DNA from: Sediminibacterium goheungense
GTDB taxonomy: Bacteria; Bacteroidota; Bacteroidia; Chitinophagales; Chitinophagaceae
Reading direction: 5' to 3'
Assembly: GCF_004361915.1 (NCBI RefSeq)
Contig: NZ_SNWP01000010.1
Coordinates: 186,001-250,000, forward strand
DNA length: 64,000 bases
Shown here: piece by piece, positions 15,869-24,172 of the stretch
Numbering within the stretch: position 1 is the first letter of the stretch
Layout of the letters: each line of letters opens with the position of its first letter
The notes under the pieces: model-generated
What the model saw: the letters and a program-made list of their open reading frames with translations, nothing else
The model's database searches: none
What the model was told of the DNA's origin: nothing
Translations under genes and position numbers: made by a program

Positions 15869-16936
15869 TTATTCTGGGTTTTCTTGCCTCGACTTGCTAA
15901 AATCACCATCTGTTAGACAGTCCATAAATTTTGTACAAATGTCAATGTTTATTTCGTCGCTTATACCATGTCTGTCGCAGAATGAATTTAATTTATCAAA
16001 CATCGCTTGAAGAAATGGTGCAGAAGATGAAGTGTCATATTCAATTCTCTTTGGTCCCGCCCTAACGTAGTCGGAATGGGCAATGTGTAAGACTTTAACG
16101 AATTGGGCGGCCTTGTCCATAGTTAAAAAGTATGGCCAGTTGTCGATTTGTTTGAAGACTTCTCTTGCCCAATGCATAACTTCAGGAATTTGGTCTATTT
16201 CCCTTGGGTCTTCATCATATCCATGAACAAGTACATCAACCTTATTTCTCAAATGTATTATCAAATCTTCGCCACTTGTCTCGAATCTATCGAAGGCCAT
16301 TATTAAATTCTCGAAGTCAAGTTCTAATATTTCATCTTTTGCAACAAGCAGCATAATTCTTTCATGCTCTTTTAGCATTTTATTGCCTTTCCAAAAATGC
16401 TCCAATTGAGAGACATAATCAATTGTGGGACTTATGTATTGGGCAAGTTCTTCTTTACTTGCTTTTGTCAATTGTTGTTTACAAGGAACAATAATTTTCC
16501 AGCTTTTTCCAGCTTTATCAGTTTTATTTGGGTCGCATAAACACCAATAAATTTCCTCAGTCGTGTCGTCTACTATTAAAATAATGACAGGAATTTCATG
16601 ATTCAGATAATAGTTCAAATGACTCATTTGTCCTCTATAAACCCATCCTAAATCTGTGGGCTCACTAAAATAGAATTTCCCAGTTTTAATTTGTAGAGCT
16701 ATCGATTTTCCCGTTACTTGTCCACATTCGGCAATTACATCTATATAGCCATCAATTCCAAAGTCATGCTCCTGGTGATTTTTCCTAAAAATCCAGTTAA
16801 GTTCCTTTTCAATAGTTTTCTTAACTATTGAAAGTCCTATTTCACCTGTCTCTTGGCTTTTATTATATTTTGGAAGCTCCATAAAAATTGCTGCTAAATT
16901 GTAAATTGCCGAAATCCACTTTCGCCAATCCACCAT
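15869..16936 (-). CDS. DUF4365 domain protein (PD-(D/E)xK nuclease-like N-terminus)
   Basis: 355 residues from the ATG at 16936. A start at 16882 (MELPKYNKSQ) fits the family equally well. The N-terminal domain has GEIGLSIVKKTIE, HDFGIDGYIDV and ALQIKTG, the DUF4365 pattern whose D and QxK residues match a PD-(D/E)xK nuclease core. The C-terminal 160 residues are not recognised. DUF4365 proteins are frequent in defence islands; DNA cleavage here is inference. Confidence 0.7.
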   Translation of the reverse strand: MVDWRKWISAIYNLAAIFMELPKYNKSQETGEIGLSIVKKTIEKELNWIFRKNHQEHDFGIDGYIDVIAECGQVTGKSIALQIKTGKFYFSEPTDLGWVYRGQMSHLNYYLNHEIPVIILIVDDTTEEIYWCLCDPNKTDKAGKSWKIIVPCKQQLTKASKEELAQYISPTIDYVSQLEHFWKGNKMLKEHERIMLLVAKDEILELDFENLIMAFDRFETSGEDLIIHLRNKVDVLVHGYDEDPREIDQIPEVMHWAREVFKQIDNWPYFLTMDKAAQFVKVLHIAHSDYVRAGPKRIEYDTSSSAPFLQAMFDKLNSFCDRHGISDEINIDICTKFMDCLTDGDFSKSRQENPE

Positions 16937-17044
16937 ACAAGGAGATTTACGAAAGACATTTCACACATTAGTAAATTTAATCATTTTAATCCATTTCTGC
17001 AATACCCTCCCATTTTCTTATTTCTTATTCCGTATTCCTTATTT

Positions 17045-17091
17045 GCTGCCCCCCTGTCAGGTTTCCCCTGCCCTTACGTCATTAACAACAG
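17045..17091 (+). repeat. 47-bp direct repeat, left copy
   Basis: Starts GCTGCCCCCCTGTCAGGTTT and ends in ATTAACAACAG. The other copy at 20254-20300 differs at two positions. Together they bracket hairpin copy 13 and the helicase/nuclease pair. The 16937-17240 gap otherwise has AT-rich DNA without a gene. Confidence 0.8.
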
Positions 17092-17099
17092 AGACCATG

Positions 17100-17155
17100 A
17101 ACTTTTGGATAGTTTCGGAACTTTCCAAAAGTTACCGCTCAAAAGTTATCATTCA
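17100..17155. repeat. Accessory-region hairpin, copy 13, with duplicated boundary
   Basis: AACTTTTGGATAGTT / AACTTTCCAAAAGTT (one mismatch) with loop TCGG, then ACCGCTCA, then a second AAAGTTATCATTCA. As at copy 11, the boundary is repeated. Confidence 0.8.
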
Positions 17156-17240
17156 AACTTCTTTTGAATACAAGACCTTGAGAAGAAGGAATTGAATCCG
17201 TTTAGCCCCGCTTTTGGCAATACCTTGTTAGCGGCTGAAG

Positions 17241-18419
17241 TTATTTCTCTGTCGTGTAGTTAGAAATACCTTCAATATTTAGATTGCTTTTACAAATTAT
17301 AGCTACACTATGTCTTGCTCTTGTTATTGCAACATATAATTTTGAACGACTTGTTTCCGCTAACTCTGCATTGCTGTCTTTGAGCCATTTAATAAAAGGT
17401 TCTGTCGGATATATTAAAACTCTGTCAAATGACAACCCTTTTGATTCACCAAAATTCATTACTCTGTAATTCTCATTTACGATAGTCCTTTTGCTGTCTC
17501 GAAGTTGAATAGGAGCAAATTTTTTTAGATAATTTTCAATGTCTTGCTCTTTGATCAAAAAAACTCCACTATGTTCTATTTTGTTATTATTACCTGATGC
17601 CGTTGCTTGAAAATTCGGGAACAATTTATTTGACAAGTCACAAATAGGCTTATTACACCTGAAATTTATCATTAACGAAGTATCATCTTTTGTTAAATTG
17701 GCAATTTGATCTGTAAAGAAATTTACTATGTATGACTTCTTGAATTGCTTGTTTTTTGGGGCACTATTCGTTGAATATGTTCCTTGTCTTGGATCACCAA
17801 CTAATTGAACTGTAGAACTGCAATTAAAAAATAGTTTCAGTAATTCCAAGTCGTAACCTGCTAAGTCTTGAACTTCATCAATGAAAATATGAGAATAAAT
17901 TCGTGAAATTCGATCAATCACATTCCCATTTGATTTTTGATTGCATCTAAAAACGAATTTAGATAGTTTGTCGGAATAAATTTTCAATCCTTTTGTAAAA
18001 TAGTGGCGTTCAAATTCCCTTTCTTCATCGAAATAGGTTGGATTTTTACATTTCTTACAATCGGGCTTAACGACTTTTTCAGATTTACATTCTTCACAAG
18101 GATTTCTATACGCTTTCAATCCCGATTGATTGTTTACTAAAATCAATCCTTTGATTTTCTTTTCAAACAATAATCCTTGAAAGGGCCTAACTCCATGCTG
18201 CAACAAAAATGAAAACCATGTTTGTACAGTAACATTTTCAGGGATACACTTATTTTTTTCAACAATTTTCTTTCTTATTTCGGCTTCGTTCGCTTGTGTA
18301 TAAGTAGTAATAAGAACTTTACCTTCTTTTTGTTTTAGGGCTTGCTCTACCAAAAAAGTAGTTTTTCCTGAACCTGCGGCAGCTATGATTAGTTTATTGT
18401 TCGTATAATTTGATTGCAT
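17241..18419 (-). CDS. UvrD-like helicase, Gabija GajB-like
   Basis: 392 residues. Walker A is AAAGSGKTT (residues 13-21), Walker B is IFIDEVQDL (Asp181, Glu182), motif III is QLVGDPRQG, and motif VI is LYVAITRARHS. A CxxC-x9-CxxC cluster (Cys108, 111, 121, 124) suggests a zinc-binding insertion. It overlaps the end of the upstream OLD nuclease gene by 26 bp, the usual gajA-gajB order. It is shorter than the 494-residue founding GajB, so a reduced or diverged subtype. CCGCTAACAAGGTATTGCC follows the stop closely. Confidence 0.75.
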   Translation of the reverse strand: MQSNYTNNKLIIAAAGSGKTTFLVEQALKQKEGKVLITTYTQANEAEIRKKIVEKNKCIPENVTVQTWFSFLLQHGVRPFQGLLFEKKIKGLILVNNQSGLKAYRNPCEECKSEKVVKPDCKKCKNPTYFDEEREFERHYFTKGLKIYSDKLSKFVFRCNQKSNGNVIDRISRIYSHIFIDEVQDLAGYDLELLKLFFNCSSTVQLVGDPRQGTYSTNSAPKNKQFKKSYIVNFFTDQIANLTKDDTSLMINFRCNKPICDLSNKLFPNFQATASGNNNKIEHSGVFLIKEQDIENYLKKFAPIQLRDSKRTIVNENYRVMNFGESKGLSFDRVLIYPTEPFIKWLKDSNAELAETSRSKLYVAITRARHSVAIICKSNLNIEGISNYTTEK

Positions 18420-20037
18420 CTAATATGTATTGAGGAAAATTCAATTTTTCTTGTGTTTCAAAAATCTTCAAAGCACATTCGGTTTTGTTTGCTTTCATAT
18501 ATTTTCGTATCTCGTCATCGGTTTGATAAGTCTTCCCAAAAACCTTGTTCAATAATTCACGGCTATTAGCTTTCAAAAATTTTGGTTCAAGTGTGTTGTA
18601 ATTAAAATCTTGCATATCACCTGAATCAACTTCTGAATCAAAACAAATTTTAATGTTTTGTTTGGCATTATCGTCCAAATAATTTTTATACTTGTTTTTA
18701 ACGGCTGCAATATTTCCGTCATTGTCAGTAACAACAACAACTTTTGTCCCGATTTTTTCAGCAATTTCTAAAAATCTTAAAAACGAAGTGCCAACGGAAA
18801 TTACATCAACACCTTTTTCAATAGGAAGTTTGCCGTCATTGTTAAGCATGAATGCTTTTTGAACAACTAACTCGTCAGAATCGCCCTCAACCAAAATAGC
18901 TTTCTTGCATAAGATCAAACGCAAAGTGTCATAACCTGACAGCTTTTCAAAAAACTTGTATGTGTCCGATGAAAGTTCGTTTAGCCTTACAATTTTCTTG
19001 TCATTCAGCAAAACCAAATGTTCAAGACCTAATTTGTTCGCAACAAAACTGCTATGGGTAGAAATCAAAATCTGCTTTTCTCCGCTATCGCTTTTTATGT
19101 CACTAATTAGCTGATTTAGTTTAGAATATGACAAATGATTTTCGGGTTCTTCTAATAAAATAACATTCGCTTCTTTTGCCTTTTTGTGTCCTAAAGCCAA
19201 CTTGGTTTTTACCAAACATTGTTCACCCTTGCCTATGTAATGAAACGGAACATCTTCCAAGTAAGTTATTAAACTACTTTCCCAAGCATTTTTTGAGGAT
19301 AGCTCAACAGAAAGTTCAACTTTTTTTTCTGAAATTTTTGAAGCTGTTTTTATCTTCTCATTTATCTTTTTTATTGCTTCTTCACCCATAAAAGTTTCTT
19401 TCATTCTTCTGTGGGCCTGTGATATTTCAACAATTTCGTTTGATTCTAAAAATTCCTTTACAATTCGAGAAATGTAAATATCTGAACCATTTTGAAGTTT
19501 GTTACTTGCTGAATCAATTAGAGCCGATTTTATAGGAATTGTTCTTGGCGTAATATTTTCATCTCTCGAAAAACTAGACCACGAAACGTTATAGTATTCT
19601 ATTGGCAATGTTTTTATTCCTCCGAGTTTTACTAAGTCTTCATATTCTTTCTGATAATTTTCATCAAACTCAACCTTAAAAGAGAATCCGCTAACTTTTC
19701 CTTTCTCACTATTGCCATCCCCTTCAAATTCTGCAATATCTTCACCCTCAATAAAAACTTCAATAAGGATTTTCGGCAATGGTTGTGCGATATTGCTTTT
19801 TCCTAACCCTTGAATATATTCTGCCACAAATTCGTTATTGAATACATATTGCGACAATTCATTTTTCAAATACTTGCCGTTGTGCAAACCTGTTAAAGCA
19901 AGATGAATGGCTTCAATAATTGTGGATTTACCTGCTTCATTGTCGCCCACAAGAATATTAACCCCTTTGTTCAAAGTAAGTTTAAACGAACCTTTAAAGG
20001 TTTTAAAATTCTCAATATGGACTTTGGTAATGTTCAT
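18394..20037 (-). CDS. OLD-family ATP-dependent endonuclease, Gabija GajA-like
   Basis: 547 residues, close to GajA length. The ATPase half has Walker A GDNEAGKST (residues 31-39), the GKGEQCLVKTKLAL signature region (269-282), Walker B VILLEEPENHL (Glu296/297) and an STH H-loop (326-328). The Toprim half has ILVEGDSDE (Glu384) and VVVTDNDG (Asp438, Asp440). In Gabija this protein nicks DNA when nucleotide levels fall during phage infection. It is class 2 because a UvrD-like gene follows immediately. I call it Gabija-like because no subtype test was possible. Confidence 0.8.
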   Translation of the reverse strand: MNITKVHIENFKTFKGSFKLTLNKGVNILVGDNEAGKSTIIEAIHLALTGLHNGKYLKNELSQYVFNNEFVAEYIQGLGKSNIAQPLPKILIEVFIEGEDIAEFEGDGNSEKGKVSGFSFKVEFDENYQKEYEDLVKLGGIKTLPIEYYNVSWSSFSRDENITPRTIPIKSALIDSASNKLQNGSDIYISRIVKEFLESNEIVEISQAHRRMKETFMGEEAIKKINEKIKTASKISEKKVELSVELSSKNAWESSLITYLEDVPFHYIGKGEQCLVKTKLALGHKKAKEANVILLEEPENHLSYSKLNQLISDIKSDSGEKQILISTHSSFVANKLGLEHLVLLNDKKIVRLNELSSDTYKFFEKLSGYDTLRLILCKKAILVEGDSDELVVQKAFMLNNDGKLPIEKGVDVISVGTSFLRFLEIAEKIGTKVVVVTDNDGNIAAVKNKYKNYLDDNAKQNIKICFDSEVDSGDMQDFNYNTLEPKFLKANSRELLNKVFGKTYQTDDEIRKYMKANKTECALKIFETQEKLNFPQYILDAIKLYEQ

Positions 20038-20253
20038 TTGTCGTCTGATATTTTGATGGTTGCTTGGTCTTTACAGTTGCCACTAACTCGGGCATTTACG
20101 CACTACGCAAATCCCTTCACCTGAGAACGATTTACGCCCCACTACCACACATTACTAAAAATACATATTTTCTACAATCTCAAAACACTATCATTTGCTT
20201 CCTTGCGCCAGGCGTCAAATCCCTCCTCGCTGGGCTTCTCGGCATGACTTTTC
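20038..20253. other. Leader region of the Gabija-like pair
   Basis: No gene or clear promoter is seen. On the minus strand it should hold the promoter for the nuclease gene. The unusually GC-rich stretch at 20206-20260 leads into the direct repeat. Confidence 0.4.
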
Positions 20254-20300
20254 GCTGCCCCCCTGTCAGGTTTCTCCTGCCCTTACGTCATTAATAACAG
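20254..20300 (+). repeat. 47-bp direct repeat, right copy
   Basis: GCTGCCCCCCTGTCAGGTTT... with T for C at two sites relative to 17045-17091. It marks the right edge of the accessory region; core genes start 270 bp further on. Confidence 0.8.
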
Positions 20301-20359
20301 TGGTGGAAAAGTCAAAGGGGCAGGGATGGGGGATTGGGCTTAAATTTGTTCTTTGGCGT

Positions 20360-20535
20360 ATAGCTTATGGGTAATGGCTTATAGGTGATGGCTTATGGTA
20401 TTGGGGGATGGCTTATAGTTGATGGTGGTACTTTAGAAAAATATCGGCAATAAGCTATAAACTATCAGCAATAATCCATTAGCCATGAACCATAAGCTGT
20501 TATTAGCTATGATCCATTAGCCATAAGCTAAGCTA
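20360..20535. repeat. Low-complexity TTATGGCTTATAG / AGCCATAAGC inverted repeats
   Basis: Repeated GGCTTATGG-like words face ATAAGCCATTAGCCATAA-like words, able to form imperfect hairpins. Related word repeats are at 22449-22760, 34750-34990 and 35745-35880. Confidence 0.6.
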
Positions 20536-20567
20536 ACAACAACAATAAACATTTAAAAATAGAAACA

Positions 20568-20885
20568 ATGGCTTTAGAATTAACAGACGCGAATTTCCAG
20601 ACTACTGTGCTGGATAGTGATAAACTGACCGTAGTAGACTTCTGGGCTGAATGGTGTGGCCCCTGCCGCGCTATCGGACCCGTTATCGAAGAACTGGCCA
20701 AGGATTATGACGGAAAAATCAATGTAGGTAAAGTGAATGTTGACCATAACCCCAACCTGAGTGTGAATTATGGTATCACTTCTATCCCTGCCATCCTTTT
20801 CATCAAAGGTGGTCAGATTGTAGACAAACAAATTGGCGCCGTACCGAAGTCGGTGCTGGATAAGAAGATTCAGGCGCATTTATAA
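20568..20885 (+). CDS. trxA: Thioredoxin
   Basis: 105 residues, full length for thioredoxin-1. FWAEWCGPCRAIGPV carries the redox pair Cys30 and Cys33 and the conserved Trp; TSIPAILFI contains the cis-Pro loop. It reduces cytoplasmic disulfides such as those of ribonucleotide reductase. It stands alone, with a strong terminator 43 bp after its stop. The first ATG fits the family start (MALELTDANF). Confidence 0.97.
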   Translation: MALELTDANFQTTVLDSDKLTVVDFWAEWCGPCRAIGPVIEELAKDYDGKINVGKVNVDHNPNLSVNYGITSIPAILFIKGGQIVDKQIGAVPKSVLDKKIQAHL

Positions 20886-20927
20886 GAAGCTGTGAGCGAT
20901 GAGCTTCGAGCTATGAGCTTTTTAAAA

Positions 20928-20960
20928 GAATCGACCCTTGCGGGTCGATTCTTTTTTTGG
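20928..20960 (+). terminator. Rho-independent terminator of trxA
   Basis: GAATCGACCC-TTGC-GGGTCGATTC followed by seven T residues. Confidence 0.9.
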
Positions 20961-21039
20961 GTTCCCTTTTAGGGAAATAAATTATCATAGAGGACTACAA
21001 AAAAGCTCGCAGCTCATGGCTCAAAGCGAATAGCCCTCC

Positions 21040-22359
21040 TCAATGCGCAGCATTGGCAACTTCTGCGGGATTGTGCTTATGCCTGAACAGCAACCCAAAA
21101 AATACCGCTATAAACAGCGCATAGATGGCGAATACCATCCAGATGCCAGGCCAGTCTTTGCTGCCGTCTGCGAGCAGGTAGTATTTGTCGATCATCCAGC
21201 CACTTACAATACTGCCCATGATGGCGCCAAAGCCATTGGTCATCATCATAAACAGTCCCTGCGCTGAGGATCGTATTTCGGGCTCAATCGTGGTTTCCAC
21301 AAAGAGGGAGCCGGAGATATTGAAGAAATCGAAAGCCATACCATACACGATATTCGAGAGTATGATCATCCACAGCAAACCTTCCGGGTTTCCGAATGAG
21401 AACAAACCAAAACGCAGTACCCAGGCAAACATGGATATCAGCATCACTTTCTTGATACCAAACCTTTTCATAAAGAAAGGAATGGCCAGGATAAACAGGG
21501 TTTCCGATATCTGAGATATGGAGATGATCATGGTAGAAGATTTTACCACCAGTGATTCGGCATATTGCGGAATTTTTTCGAAATCTTTCAGATAGGTATC
21601 TCCATACATATTGGTAAGCTGCAAGGCCGCACCTAAAAACATGGAGAACAGGAAGAAGATGGCCATCTTATAATTACCCAGCAATTTAAAGGCCCGCAAT
21701 CCCAGGTTATCGATCCAGGAACCCATGGCCTTCCCTCTGTTCTGCGGCGTACAGGCCGGCAGGAAAAAGGAATAAATACCCAGCACCACCGCAAATACCC
21801 CCGCCACATAAAACTGGTTGGCATTGATGGCATGTCCGGTTAAGGCTGCCAGCTGCTCTCCAATGGCTTTACCCGCATCCCAGGGCGACTGTGGATCGCT
21901 GATGAGGTTGGTGGTCCACATGGCCGCAATAAAACCCACCGTACCCCATACCCTGATGGGCGGAAATACTTTTACCACATTCAACTGGTTATCGACCAGT
22001 ATGCGGTACGATAGTGAATTGGATAAGGCAATGGTGGGCATATAAAAACACATACTCACCAACAGCACCCAGAAAAAAGTATTCGGCTCATCTATAAAAG
22101 GTAGCACAAAGAGGGTAAGACCATAGAGTATGTGTAAGATGGCATACAATTTTTCGGCATTCATCCAGCGGTCGGCAATAATACCAACCAGGGCGGGCAT
22201 TACCAAGGATCCCAAACCCAGGGTGGAGAATACGGCCCCGAACTGGGCACCCGTCCAGTGTTTAAATCCAAAGCCATAGGAACCCAGTGTGGTGAGCCAG
22301 GCACCCCATACAAAAAACTGGAAAAAACTCAGAACGGTTAGTCTTAATTTAATCGACAT
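21040..22359 (-). CDS. MFS nucleoside:H+ symporter family permease
   Basis: 439 residues with about twelve membrane helices. The N-terminus (RLTVLSFFQFFVWGAWLTTL) and the segment GIIADRWMNAEKL fit the Nuc_H_symport (NupG/XapB) branch of the major facilitator superfamily, which imports nucleosides with protons. SQISETLFILAIPFFMKRFG is the characteristic central loop. It is convergent with trxA. The actual substrate within the nucleoside class cannot be decided. Confidence 0.85.
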   Translation of the reverse strand: MSIKLRLTVLSFFQFFVWGAWLTTLGSYGFGFKHWTGAQFGAVFSTLGLGSLVMPALVGIIADRWMNAEKLYAILHILYGLTLFVLPFIDEPNTFFWVLLVSMCFYMPTIALSNSLSYRILVDNQLNVVKVFPPIRVWGTVGFIAAMWTTNLISDPQSPWDAGKAIGEQLAALTGHAINANQFYVAGVFAVVLGIYSFFLPACTPQNRGKAMGSWIDNLGLRAFKLLGNYKMAIFFLFSMFLGAALQLTNMYGDTYLKDFEKIPQYAESLVVKSSTMIISISQISETLFILAIPFFMKRFGIKKVMLISMFAWVLRFGLFSFGNPEGLLWMIILSNIVYGMAFDFFNISGSLFVETTIEPEIRSSAQGLFMMMTNGFGAIMGSIVSGWMIDKYYLLADGSKDWPGIWMVFAIYALFIAVFFGLLFRHKHNPAEVANAAH

Positions 22360-22439
22360 AGGTTATTCAGTTAATCATTGAACCATCCCCTTCCGGTTAC
22401 TGTTATTATTGGGGACCAACGAATCTATAGAAAATTCGT

Positions 22440-22765
22440 GAACTTGGAGAAGCTGTTAGCTTTTAGCTATTAGCCTTTAGCTTTTAGGTGCCGGGTGCTA
22501 GTTACTGGGTACTAGGTTTTAAATAGAAATCGTATTCAGGAGAAAATCTTCTATACCTGCTCGCTAATAACCAGCAACCCACACCCTCCGCCCATGGCTA
22601 AAAGCTAATGGCTAAAGGCTAATAGCCCTTAGCTTTTAGGTGCTGGATTTTAAAGAGAAATGGTATTCTAGAGAAATGCTTCTACACCTGCTTGCTAATA
22701 CCCGGCAACCCCACCCCCTCCGCCAATGGCTAATGGCTAATAGCTAAAGGCTAACAGCTCAAAAC
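22440..22765. repeat. TAGCTTTTAGC / GGCTAATGGC repeat cluster
   Basis: Two homologous blocks (about 22449-22620 and 22621-22757) each pair TTAGCCTTTAGCTTTTAGG-type words with CTAATGGCTAAAGGC-type words and contain CCCGGCAACCC or CCAGCAACCC. The gap has no gene. Confidence 0.65.
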
Positions 22766-22768
22766 CCG

Positions 22769-22776
22769 TATTTTTG
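22769..22776 (+). promoter_or_regulatory. -7 element of mqnE
   Basis: TATTTTTG matches TAnnTTTG. It lies 17 bp before the ATG at 22794. Confidence 0.6.
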
Positions 22777-22787
22777 CACCCAAATTA

Positions 22788-23954
22788 GTGAAGATGATCG
22801 CGCGTATTGCAGACCCTTTTGTTTTGGTAGCTAACCAGGCCGATGCTGACCTGAAAAAGATTGGTGAAAAAATTTTACATAAAGAGCGTATTTCTTTTGA
22901 TGAAGGTGTTACCCTTTTCGAAAAAGGGTCGCTCTCCTGGCTCGGCGCCCTCGCCAACTGGGTGCGTGAAGAGAAACATGGTAACAAAACCTATTTCAAC
23001 CGCAACTTTCATATTGAACCTACCAATGTTTGTGTGTTCTCCTGTAAGTTCTGCTCCTACTCCCGCCTCTATGCCAACCGCGAAGAAGGCTGGGAACTGA
23101 GCATCGAACAAATGATGCATATCGTAAAAAGCTACGACGGTAAACCCGTTACCGAAGTACATATCGTGGGTGGCGTACATCCGAAAATGAACCTCGATTT
23201 CTTCCTCGAACTGCTGCGCACCATCAAAGCGCATCGTCCCGATCTGCATATCAAAGGTTTCACACCTGTTGAACTCGACTATATGTTCCGCAAGGCCAAA
23301 GTGAGTGTGGAAGAAGGTATGCGTTTGGCACATGAGGCCGGACTGGATTCTTTACCCGGTGGCGGCGCAGAAATTTTCCATCCCGAAATCCGCAAACAGA
23401 TCTGTGAAGACAAAGTAGATGCAGATGGCTGGTTACTTATTCATGAAACCGCTCACAAGCTCGGCATGCACAGCAATGCCACCCTGCTCTACGGACATAT
23501 TGAAAAATTCTGGCACCGTATTGATCATATGGATCGCCTTCGTCAGCTGCAGGATAAAACAGGTGGCTTTAATACATTTATTCCACTCAAGTTCCGCAAT
23601 AAGGATAATGATATGAGTCATATCCCCGAATCATCTGTGGTAGAAGATATGCGCATGTATGCGGTTTCTCGTTTGTACATGGATAATTTCCCGCACCTGA
23701 AAGCTTACTGGCCCATGCTGGGGCGGCAGAATGCACAGCTCACTTTATCATTCGGTGTAAACGATATCGATGGCACCATCGACGACTCCACCAAAATTTA
23801 CGCCATGGCCGGCAGTGAAGAACAAACCCCCACCATGAGCACCGAAGAACTCGTTCGCCTCATTAAACAAGTGAACAGACAACCCGTTGAAAGAGGAACA
23901 CTTTACAATGAAATCAAAGACTACTCGGGGGAATTTCTGATAGCTGATGTCTGA
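22788..23954 (+). CDS. mqnE: Aminofutalosine synthase (radical SAM)
   Basis: 388 residues. The radical-SAM cluster VCVFSCKFCSY (Cys82, 86, 89; CxxxCxxC) is preceded by the family segment FNRNFHIEPTNVC. HIVGGVHPKM and GFTPVELDYM, then SLPGGGAEIF, are MqnE hallmarks. It joins 3-[(1-carboxyvinyl)oxy]benzoate with SAM to give aminofutalosine for menaquinone via futalosine. The start is either GTG 22788 or ATG 22794; the latter leaves a more usual leader after the -7 element. No other mqn gene is adjacent. Confidence 0.92.
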   Translation: MKMIARIADPFVLVANQADADLKKIGEKILHKERISFDEGVTLFEKGSLSWLGALANWVREEKHGNKTYFNRNFHIEPTNVCVFSCKFCSYSRLYANREEGWELSIEQMMHIVKSYDGKPVTEVHIVGGVHPKMNLDFFLELLRTIKAHRPDLHIKGFTPVELDYMFRKAKVSVEEGMRLAHEAGLDSLPGGGAEIFHPEIRKQICEDKVDADGWLLIHETAHKLGMHSNATLLYGHIEKFWHRIDHMDRLRQLQDKTGGFNTFIPLKFRNKDNDMSHIPESSVVEDMRMYAVSRLYMDNFPHLKAYWPMLGRQNAQLTLSFGVNDIDGTIDDSTKIYAMAGSEEQTPTMSTEELVRLIKQVNRQPVERGTLYNEIKDYSGEFLIADV

Positions 23955-24172
23955 TCGCGGATGGCAGATTTCGGATGTCGGATCGCGGATTTATGTTTGA
24001 TTTTTTGATGTTTGATTTTTTGAATCGTTTATATGGAATGTATTCCTAACTCCCTTTCTCTCTACGAAAGAAAGGGAGTTAGGAATAAGTCGAAAGCAGC
24101 TATGTAATTTCTGAAATCAAGAAATCAAACATCAAAAAATCAAACATCAAATCAGACATCCGCCATCCGACA
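23955..24172. repeat. Long composite inverted repeat, copy 1
   Basis: GTTTGATTTTTTGATGTTTG faces CAAACATCAAAAAATCAAAC, with outer GGATGTCGGATCG / CGCCATCCGACATC arms and an inner stem CCTAACTCCCTTTCT / AGAAAGGGAGTTAGG. The same element separates the next two genes too (25497-25740 and 27214-27443). Confidence 0.8.

Noticed and set aside
5453..20300. A prophage or conjugative element explaining the accessory region
   Set aside because: No integrase, terminase, capsid, relaxase or Tra genes are present. The DUF6266-like and ORF6N resemblances alone are not enough.
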